64,000 bases of DNA from Parus major (taxonomy: Eukaryota > Chordata > Aves > Passeriformes > Paridae), in assembly GCF_001522545.3 (NCBI RefSeq), contig NC_031769.1, positions 8,236,470 to 8,300,469 of the forward strand, given 5' to 3'. Of this stretch, positions 26,750 to 36,033 are shown in pieces. Under the pieces are notes generated by a model, which searched no databases, was not told where the DNA came from, and was given only the letters and a program-made list of their open reading frames with translations. Numbering within the stretch: the first letter of the stretch is position 1; each line of letters begins with the position of its first letter. The position numbers and the translations under genes are program-made.

Positions 26750-26950
26750 GAGGTCAGTCCTTGGGAAGAAAAATGGGAAGTGTGTTCATTCGCATATTCA
26801 AACATGCAAATTGAATGCATCCAATTTGCGTTATTTGTCTCCTAATGAGAATGACCTTTCCTGCTGATGGGAAAAAGCAATTGAAATTAGGCATGTGAAA
26901 GATATGGAAAATACTAAATTCCAACTCTTTAACAAAACAGGTCAACTGCT
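26750..26950. promoter_or_regulatory. Candidate conserved noncoding element
   Basis: The block packs developmental-factor motifs: an octamer-like ATGCAAAT (about 26806-26813), GCATATTCAAACATGCAAAT, CCTAATGAG and CAATTGAAATTAG. It has no repeat identity and lies in a gene-poor gap beside developmental genes. Conservation cannot be tested here. The call rests on motif density and context only. Confidence 0.35.
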
Positions 26951-29900
26951 TGATCCTGTGAGTTAAAAAATAGTCAATGTCATATTGAACCTCAAATCCC
27001 AGTGCTCTCTCACCTTTAATACACGCAGATTATGTTCAGTATCTGAATTTTGCTACTCAGATGTATCTCTAATAACGCTTCATGCCTAGCACTCCTCTTC
27101 ACCATCCTGTATGAAGAACATCTAAACAGTTCTCCCACCACAATATGGCTCAGGTTAACACCACAACATCTTTATAATTAATTTACATAACAGGATATGA
27201 AGCTGTAAAATTCAAAGATCGAATGACCTGCCCAAGGCTACAAAGAGGATGTTACTACATCAGGACTGAAACCCAGTTACATCTGGTCTTTGGTCCTGTG
27301 TGGATCAAGTTTCTTTCAATATCCAAATTGAAACAGAAAGAAGCCACGATCAATTTACCAAGAAAAGGAACATTAAGATCACATAGCTGGTGTTGTTCTC
27401 CTTCTGTGAATGCCAAAGAATAAAAGAAGTCCTGCACATGGGCAGCTCATCCATAGACAGATATAATCATCACTATTAGTGCCATGCATTTATTTGCATT
27501 AACTATCTTGTCTAGTAGGAAAAGAAAAAAAAAATATGGTCAAGTTGTCTCTCTTCCTTTCAAGCTTCCTCTTTCATTTGCAGAGCTCGAAACCAGGCAG
27601 AAGTGTCATCACAAAGGTAACAGATCTTAGAACTGGAACCACTCATGTGCAGGCTTCAGGACTAATTAAAGAGTTCCGAATTCAAACCAACATTGACATG
27701 CCTTAGAAGCAAGGGCACAGTTATTTATTCTTGTTATTGTTGTTTCTTCATTATGGGGCTGCAGGAGTCCCCCATCATGGATCAAGGCCCCATATTGTGA
27801 GGATTTATTTAAACACTTAATGAAAATAACACACCTGCAATTAAGAATTTACAACAGCAATTATAAGATCAAGAATAAAACTGACTCTTCAGTTGATTTC
27901 TGCAATCATAAAATTCTAAATACTAACATGTGCCTGATCTTAAGTGTGTTTTCCCATGATGACTTAGCGGAATAGGATGCAGTAAGTTTACCACTGCCAT
28001 TCTGGAAATGCATCCAGACAAATGTGGGTTGTCCTAAAAATAGATTTCTTACCTTTGCCACCAGTAAAAAAAGAGGAAATTTCCACTCAGGAAACAAAAC
28101 TTCAAGCTGTACAGACTCAGCCAGCTCCCTAGGTACACACATATAGTTGTGTAGGCTTTATTCTTGACATTAACTTACTTGTTAGTGTGCTTTGCTTTTC
28201 AGAAAATTATTCAGGAGAGCAAAGAAAACAAACCTTTTCATGACAATGTAATTACACAAAAAAGGAATAACAATGTAATTGTTCCTATTTTCACCTGTTT
28301 TCCAAACCTGTTTCATACTGGGCAACAGAAGGGCCAGCTGTAGCTGTTGAATAATGAATTCTCCCTTAAAGCAGCATGGGAGATACAGAGATTTTTGTAA
28401 TCTGCTAATAGTGTTTTTGCATAATTGATTTTGAGTGATCTTGCTCTTTGCTGCTACTGGAAGAAGTTCCCTTTCCCACAGCTAGCTACCTCTTTGTGTA
28501 TCTGAATCACAAAATAAAGCCAGTCCAATTTTAAAAACTTTTTAGTTTCATCCTGTTCAAATCTTGAATTTGGTGCATTATGCCATGGCTCCTGGTGTTA
28601 ACAGGGGGAAATGCATTACCTGGACAAATTCGTGGCAGATTGAGGTTGACCTAAAGTAGCTGCAAAAACTGCAGGTTTGAAAGATGCAATCACTTGAAAG
28701 GGAAGTCATCAAGTGAAGGAGTAGATTAGGGTGGTATCTAGTTTTAGCTACTGCCAGACACAAACTGTGTAAACACGGGGTTACTTAAGGTCGTGTGAGT
28801 ATGGTTTTGTTTTGCTGCCATGACCTTTGCATGAGTCACCTAATGAGGCATCCCCAAGGCCCTTGCCTGCAGCTAAGCCAGTCATGGAAGGCAGGTTTTT
28901 CACCTTGGACTAAGGGAGTCCAAGGCACTGATCATCTTGTCCTGATGCAGAAGCCTAAAATGAATTAGATGGGTTTTTTTTTCTCTGAAAGTCATTATTT
29001 CTCTCCATTTGACTATAAACAGAGAGCAAGGAGACTGGCTCAGCTGTAGGTGTCTTGACTAAACTGAGGGAGAATAACTCTGTTGTCTGTCAGGCTTAGA
29101 TCAGTGTAGCTATTTCAAAGTACTTGGAGAGAAGGGTCTGTAACTAGAGATGTAGCAGGCACAGTCCACTGCTGCACTCTGCTTATGGTCATGTAAGTAG
29201 AGCTCCTGATCAGGAACTGTACCTTAAATCAAAGCTATATTATACATAATAACATCATGCTTTATAAGAACTAGGATTAAAATATAGAATGGCAACCAAA
29301 ATCTATAAATAAAAATATCTTTTTATACTTGTTTATCTTATACTTGTTTCAGTACAAGGTTACTGACACCCTGGAGAGACCTCCAAATGCTTCCTTGTAT
29401 TTGTCTCAGACACACATCATATTTTGTATGTTTAGCAAAGCCTCAGGAAAAATGCAGAAAGACTTTGGTTAATACCTAGGAGCACCCCCACTGAGCTGAA
29501 AAAGCTGCTGGAGATTGTCTCTGGAAATGATGACCTTACACCATGTACCAAGACAGGGGATGGACAGTAGCACTGCACACTGCTAATGCTGTCACTGCTT
29601 CTGTGGCAGTGGCACAGCATGTACTCTTGTCACTGTCTTCACTCCTATAAGTAAATAAACAAACAAAAGGGTAAAAGGTGACTTTAACAAATTAACAGTA
29701 CCTGTTAAGTTTAGGGAATTTGTTTGTTGAATTCAACCCTTCCCGGGTATTTATTCTAGAGTGTCACTCATAAGTATTGTTTTTCTAAAGTTACCTTATC
29801 AGAATTAAAGAAATAGATAATAAAGACAGATCTTCAGGAAACAGAATCCCAACCAGAATGTTAAAGCTAAGTAATTAACAACCAAGGAGAAGGAACAGAG

Positions 29901-32689
29901 GGAAAAGGATCCCTTGGTATGTATGTACAGGTTTGTGATGAAAACTGCTTTCTAAATGGCGATACAAGTGTTCATTAGATAAGGCTGGTGTTTAGCACTA
30001 AGTCTCCCACAGAGAGAATTCTTGGCACAGAAGCTTTGATTATATAAATTCTGTGTGAAAAATGCAAAGTGCCATAATGTGGAACTTTGATCAGTGCTGC
30101 TATTCTGATTTACAATTGGGTTTTTTTTAACTATGATGGGCACAACACACTAATTTAAAAGCTTATTTTAGGTGTAATTTACCTCTTCCTTTCAATAGCA
30201 AGAAAGCAATCTGATTGCATTTTTTCCGTCATCCTTGTGCAACATATTAGATACCTTCCTTATAGTTTAAAACTAAAAATGCTAATGGATTGGGGAAATG
30301 GGTTTCTGCTTTCACTCAGCATATCTGTCTTTTTTATGCTTGTCTTTTGGATCATTTATCTAAATAATAACCTTTAGTACCTACTCCTTCCTTCCAATGA
30401 ATTAAAAGATATTAATGATTAAAATCAGTGAATATGCATCTTCTCCCTACTTGAGTTTTGCCAGCTGAGGTTTCCATTTTCATCTCATGCTTTTTTGGAG
30501 GGGAGGGGGCAAGCTCCAGACATCCTTGTGTGAAATACTCATGGTTGCTTTCTAATTTGTCTCAATCAAACAGCCTAAGCGAGGTTAAATTAATGGTAGA
30601 TCTCTTTTAAAGTGTATCACCAGTGAGTACTGACTCAAGTGATAGTGATTTCAGGGACTGAAAGAGAGAAATTACATTAAAAACTCAGCAAACAGCTTTC
30701 AGTCAGCAAATCTGTTGGGCAGACCCACAGAAGAAGCAGGAATTATGCCTCAAGGGGAGGTGCTGTGGGTGGAACTTCCTCAGCCAACAAACCTGGAGAT
30801 ACAGAAGGATACACTTTGTCTTTACACAATTTACACTTTAGTCTCAGAATGATGAAAGGAAGCAAATTTTGTACAAAGGAAGCAGAGAGAAGATAAATGA
30901 CCAGCCCAAGGTCAGGTACAAAGATGATGGAAATGTGGGAGAAAGTGCCAGAACAGACATTTTTCTAGACTCTTTGTGTAGTCAGTTTTCAGCAGGCCTG
31001 GCTAAGCTGTCTACAGACCAAGACTGCAGGAATTCCTTAGTACATATACCCTGGGATAAAAAAACAAAACCAAACAAAAACCCAAAAACAAACAAAGAAA
31101 CCCCTAACAAACCAACAACCAAAAAAAACCTCCAGCAATATTCTGAACAACAGGGTTGTATCTTTAAAACACTACAGAAACCACTTTCTTCGCCTACCAA
31201 TACCTTCTGCAAAAGATGGGACTGAAACATCAGAAGAACCAGCAACTTTGTACTGCCTTAAGACTCAGATGAAAAGTGTCCTTCCACAGACAATCTTTCC
31301 CAGCAGACCAAATTTCAGTTCTGCTGATCCCAGTGGTGACAGTATGACATGGGGAGAGGCAGTACCTCCAGTACATGGACGCTGTGCTGGGTACTCATAG
31401 CAGAGTCACTTGTACTGTTCAGAGGCTCTCAGTGCTTGGAATAAATTCATTCCAGCAAGAAGCTTTTATTCTGTAGAGTCAAAAAAGGCTTCGTGTTTAA
31501 AGCCATGTTCTTACATTAATCAGGCTGTTTTCTCCTTTGATGAGAACAAAGAGCCACCCTTATGAGCTCAGTCAAAAAGACTTTCTGGTGCTGCCTTGAT
31601 ATTTCCTGTGGTGATAAATATTCTCAATAACTGCAAATTACAAAAGAGCCAGAATCTACCTATGGGCATTATGAAGTCACTAAGGCACATTTTCATGGCA
31701 TGTGGGAGGTGATCAGGGGACAATAGCAGACAGGCAGCTAAAGGAATTGTATTCTGCTCATTCTGCTGAGGGCCGGGAAATAATAATCCATGAATATAAA
31801 GTAATAGGAAAGGAAATCTGTTAACAAAGATTATCTCAGCAGGAAGCAAAAATGCTATATGAACTTTCATTTCCAGTGAATCATGCTGTTATGCTCAATT
31901 TCATTGCAAATGTGAAGCTTGTCCTCGTGGCTTGTTCTCTGATGTGGGATCACAGTCAAAAAAAAGAACAATTACAAAATGTTCCCTTAATTCCAAATTC
32001 CTGTTTGGTAAGTGATTCTCACATGATGCAGAGATCTAAAAGTGAAATTTGTGACACGGAAACTGGATTTCCTCCTTTTCTGGTATTTAGACAACTCAGG
32101 AATGTTGGAAGAGTCCTTGGCAGGAGTTTCTAATTTATTCACATTTTAGACCTTAAGAGGACTGTATTTACCAGGTACTCAAAGCCAAATCGGTAAATGT
32201 AAAATAATAACCCACAAAATTCTGGAATAGAATCTGAAATACTTGTTGTAATGTATTTCTGTTGATATGGCATCACTAGATTTGAATTCTGGATGTTAAA
32301 CAGATTGGAATTTATTTAAATATTACATTTTCTTGACTATGATATTTATATTTTGTCTGAAATATAGTTTTAATTCTTTGAAAGTATTTTTACTTCAAAA
32401 ACAGGTAACAATAATTCTATCCATATATTTTTTTGTACCAGTAACATGCCCATTTTCACCCAAATTTGGGATCATGGGGTTCAGCAAAATACATGCTCTT
32501 CACATTTTGCTTTGTGACATGAATTATTGAAGAACGCAAATACTGGCATTTTCTCTCTTTGAAGATGCATGAAATTTCCCATTATTGGAAAGCTGTCTTG
32601 CCCTGAATAACAAATTACATGATGAGACACAAAGAAGATGCAAATCTTAGGGTTCTAAAAGCACCTAATATTTTCTCAAATTATATTCA

Positions 32690-32900
32690 GCTGTATTTAT
32701 CTTGCATTCTGGCATGCTGCTGGATTGCTGTTATCAATAAATCTATAAATAGGATGCAAAATGCATGTGAGCTGTCTGTGCAAGAATAAAGAGTGGCCCA
32801 GCAATAAATTACAACATAATATATAGTTTAAAATGTAGCAAAAAGGAATGCCTTGACAAATCAATGCAACATATTTTGTCAGTGAGGATGAAAGATTCAT
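32690..32900. promoter_or_regulatory. Candidate conserved noncoding element with MEF2 site
   Basis: Contains CTATAAATAG at 32743-32752, a perfect match to the MEF2 consensus, close to ATCAATAAATC, GGATGCAAAATGCATG and GCAATAAATTAC. The stretch resembles a homeobox/MADS-box enhancer. There is no coding frame or repeat signature. Target gene unknown. Confidence 0.35.
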
Positions 32901-33592
32901 TATGCATCAGCCTTGAAAAAGCTGAATTTCTGAGGCATGGGTCATCTAGGACATATGATGTAATCAGAGAATATGGAAACATGCATAGAAAGACAAAAAT
33001 AATCTTCTGAGTAATGAAGCCATATTAAATTGTCAGGTAAAATCTAAGTCCTGTGCAGCACTTTACTGTCCAAAAGAGGTCAGGAGTACCATGACAAACA
33101 AATGAAACCTAACTTCCTCTGGATTTGGTCCCCACAGCAGGTTCAAGACCAACCCTTTTTCTGGAACTGGGTTATGTGTGCTGGCTTTCATTAGTGTTTT
33201 TCTCATGTCTGCTAAGGTTTTAGCTCATATTGAGGCTCTTTAGTACAGCCAAGAAATTCGTTCCTAGTTTTCAATGAAACTTGGAAAATTGTTTTGGGGA
33301 ACTCCAGGCATCTGCCAGACATGACTGGCTCACACCCAGCAGGCTCCATAAGCCTGGAGCACAGCAGAGACTAAAAATAAGACTGACTAATTGGTTGTCC
33401 TGCTGACAGCAGCGAACTGCCATGGGACATTTCATTTCCCCTGATCACATGGATGACAGACAAGCTGTCACCAGCTGTGCAGAGCCAGGAGGATGCATAC
33501 CTGTGGCAGGGACACAGGCCCCAGCAGTGGCATCACCTTATTCTGAATGCTGGTGAGGGTGGAGATACCTCAAGGGAAGTTGGCACCAGTCA

Positions 33593-34250
33593 CAGAATCC
33601 CAGAATGGGTTGGGTTGGAAGGGATCACAGTGGATCATCAGAGCTACCCCATGACACCCCATCAGGGTCATCCTAGAGCACGTGGCTCAGGGTTGCATCC
33701 AGATGGTTCTGGAATTCCTGCAGTAAGGGAGACTCCACATCCTCTCCGGGCAATCTGTTCCAGTGCATGGTCACCCACACAACAGTTCTTCATCATGTTC
33801 AGGTGGAACTTCTGTGCATCAGTTCCCACCCATTGCCTCTCGTGCTATTGCTTGGTACCACTGAAAAGAGCCTGGTCCATCTTCTTGGCACCCTCCTATA
33901 GATATTTATATACATTAATGAGGTCCCCTCTCAGTCATCTCTTTTAGAGGCTGAACAAGCCCTGCTCCCTCAGCCCTTTCTCATAAGATAGACGCTCCAG
34001 CCCCTTAATCCTCTTTGTACCATCCACTGGAGTTGCCCCATGTCTCTCTTGTCCTGAGAAGCCCAGAACTGCACACAGCATTCCGGATGTGCCTCACAAG
34101 GGCTGAGTAAAGAGGCAGCATCACCTCCCTGACCTGCTGGCAATACTCTTCTGAACGCATTTGAAGATCCCATGGCTTCCTTGGCCACAAGGACACACTG
34201 CTGACTCATGGACAGCTTGTCATCCATCAGCACCCCCAAGTTCCTCTACA
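33593..34250 (-). mobile_element. CR1 LINE fragment, antisense, about 650 bases
   Basis: This is the longest CR1 copy in the window. It begins with CAGAATCCCAGAATGGGTTG and passes through AGGTCCCCTCTCAGTCATC, GGCTGAACAAGCCCTGCTCC, the GACGCTCCAGCCCCTTAATC block and TTGGCCACAAGGACACACTG to the AGCACCCCCAAGTTCC block. It therefore reaches well into ORF2, but stops and small indels make it inactive. Confidence 0.93.
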
Positions 34251-34554
34251 GAAGGCCATGGACATGCATGTTGGCTCTGGCACACTCAGGAAGAGACACC
34301 TGAACTTGGCAGTGCTGGAAGAGGCTTGAAATGTGGGTCTTGGCAGGTGGAGGAGTGTCAGGGGCTGGTGTCCCCCAGCTCCTTCTGAGGCATCAGCAAG
34401 AGCCTCGTGCCCCATGGGAGCCTTGTGACCACAGCCAGAGCTGTGAAGGACACATTGCTCCAGTCCCTGGTGTAAGAGGAGGGACAAGCCTTGCATTTTC
34501 TTTCTGGAGCATGTCTGAAAACAGGCAACAAAGTTGGTGGAGGGTTTGTAGCGT
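34251..34554. other. Spacer between two opposed CR1 copies
   Basis: About 300 bases, moderately GC-rich. The left part may continue the antisense CR1 in degraded form. No coding potential or regulatory motif was recognised. Confidence 0.4.
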
Positions 34555-34922
34555 AAATTCTATAAGCAGTGGCTGAGGGAGCTGAGGTTGTTTAGCCTGG
34601 AGGAAAGGAGGCTCAGAAGGGACCTTAGCACTCTCTACAAACACCTGAAAGGAAGGTGTAGTCAGGTGGGAGATGGGCTCTTCTCACAAGTAACAAGTGA
34701 TAGCTTCAAATTGCACCAGAGGATGTTCAGGTTGTTCTTCACAGAAAGGGTGACTGGAATGGACTGCCCAGGGAAGCGGTAGTCACGGTCCCTGAAGGTG
34801 TTTTCTTAAACACTCTACTTAATGCCACGGTCTAGTTGCCGTGATGGTGTTCGGACTCGATGTCGAGTCCATAGGTTGCACTCGACGATCTCAGAGGTCT
34901 TTTCCAACCTAATTTATTCTAT
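34555..34922 (+). mobile_element. CR1 LINE 3' fragment, sense, upstream of NOM1
   Basis: TTGTTTAGCCTGGAGGAAAG, AAGGGACCTTAGCACTCTC, the TTCTTCACAGAAAGGGTGAC block and the tail CAGAGGTCTTTTCCAACC then TTATTCTATG match the sense CR1 3' end, which closes with the ATTCTATG octamer. The 3' end lies about 160 bases before the NOM1 start codon, so the copy borders or forms part of the NOM1 upstream region. Confidence 0.92.
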
Positions 34923-35014
34923 GCTAACGCACGAACGAGGGGATCTCTACAGACCGAGGGCTCTTGATGCAGCACTCCAGGCTCCCGTCCCCTCAGCGCT
35001 GCAGCCGCCGGCGC

Positions 35015-35030
35015 CCAGCAGGGGGCGCTG
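35015..35030 (+). promoter_or_regulatory. Canonical CTCF core motif
   Basis: CCAGCAGGGGGCGCTG matches the vertebrate CTCF core consensus at every position. It is on the plus strand, 53 bases upstream of the NOM1 ATG. Occupancy is inferred, not shown. Confidence 0.75.
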
Positions 35031-35079
35031 TGCCCGGCATGGCGCCCACGCGGCGGAAGCGGCAGTCCGGCCCCTCTCC

Positions 35080-35091
35080 AAGATGGCGGCG
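35080..35091 (+). promoter_or_regulatory. NOM1: YY1-type motif over NOM1 start codon
   Basis: CAAGATGGCGGC is the classic YY1 site often found around the start codon of TATA-less ribosome-biogenesis and housekeeping genes. It contains the NOM1 ATG (35083-35085). Confidence 0.65.
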
Positions 35092-36033
35092 CCCAGGCGC
35101 GGTGGGGCTGCGGGCGGGATGAGGCGGGGGGCAGGCGCCCGCCGCGCCGGGAAACTGGACCGGCTGCGGCAGGCGGTGCAGGACTACGTGCAGAAGGCCG
35201 GCGGCCAGCCGTCGTTGGCCTTGCACAAAGATTCGGAGAGGTACAGTCGCAGGAGCCGCCGGGACGCCAGGAAGGAGAAGCGCAGACTAAAGCGGAGCCG
35301 CCGCCGCCGACTCCAACGCGGGGAGCTGGTGGAGACTCCCACGGCCCCGGCCGAGCAGGGCACGGCCAAACCCGCTCCGGCCAAGCCAGCCCCGGCCAAG
35401 CTCGCTGCGGCCAAGCCCACTCCAGCCAAGCCGGCCCAGGCTAAGCCGGCTCCCGCTGCCCGCCCCGGAGCCCCGGCCAAGCCCGCCGCTGGGAAGCAGC
35501 GGCCCAGGCCGGTGTCGGCACCGGCATCGACAGCCCTTGAGTCCCCCTCGGCCGCTGCAGCCACCTCGGCGCGGAAACGGGCCCTGCTGGAAGCCAACGA
35601 GGAGGAGGATAAGGAGATCCGGCGACTGGAGCGGCAGCTGGGGCTGGGGAAGCGGCGCAAGAAGCAGGAGGGGCCCGCGGGCGAGCGGCTGCCGCAGAGC
35701 TTCCTGCGGGACGGGCTGGGATACGTGCTGGGAGCGCTGGGCACACGGGCCGGGCTCAGCCAGCTGTGCGAGAGCAGCGACGAGGAGGAGCAGCAGGAGC
35801 CGGGGCCGCGGGAGCGCCCGCCGGGGAAGGAGGAGGTTGCTGAGGACGAGGAGGATGGTGAGGACGAGGAGGATGGTGAGGATGAGGAAGCTCAGGAAGA
35901 CGCCTCAGACCCCTCCGAGGCGGATGACGTGGAAGGACATTGGGACAGCGAGAGCTCGTCCCCCGAGGACGACGGGGTGCCAGAGGCCAGCGAGCCCTCG
36001 AGCGAGGAGGAGGAGGAGGCAGAGGAGGCAGAG
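35083..36033 (+). CDS. NOM1: NOM1 coding exon 1
   Basis: Encodes residues 1-317. It carries a basic, nucleolar-signal-like N-terminal third (RRSRRDARKEKRRLKRSRRR at about 60-79), a KPAPA-type repeat (about 95-140), and the conserved block RKRALLEANEEEDKEIRRLE that anchors homology to human. A motif for a short helix (SFLRDGLGYVLGALGT) follows, and then an acidic, Ser-rich tail. The donor is GAG then GTAGGA; phase 0. Confidence 0.93.

Larger units (their letters stand above)
23141..33592. other. Intergenic, LMBR1-NOM1 interval, right part
   Basis: AT-rich DNA without convincing coding exons; the longest open frames carry no recognisable domain and no splice context. It includes a three-copy 31-base tandem repeat (25577-25669) and two stretches that look like conserved regulatory DNA (26750-26950 and 32690-32900, listed separately). 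Otherwise I see nothing specific. Confidence 0.55.
34970..36030. promoter_or_regulatory. NOM1: NOM1 CpG island / promoter
   Basis: An abrupt rise in CpG and GC content starts right after the CR1 tail and covers all of NOM1 exon 1. Within it lie a canonical CTCF motif (35015-35030) and a YY1-type CAAGATGGCGGC overlapping the start codon (35080-35091). No TATA box is evident. This is a typical housekeeping promoter. Confidence 0.8.

Noticed and set aside
30869..31225. 118-codon plus-strand frame with a Lys/Asn/Pro/Thr-rich middle
   Set aside because: The middle is an A-rich low-complexity tract (about 31058-31132); no family signature.
33453..33947. 164-codon plus-strand frame upstream of NOM1
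   Set aside because: It overlaps the antisense CR1 copy and reads the wrong strand of the element.
34822..35082. Upstream start for NOM1 at 34822
   Set aside because: The added residues come from CR1 DNA and have no counterpart in other NOM1 proteins. The ATG at 35083 has a strong context and the family start.
35184..35744. 186-codon minus-strand frame over NOM1 exon 1
   Set aside because: Shadow of the GC-rich NOM1 coding strand; Arg/Ser/Ala-rich composition is the expected antisense reading.
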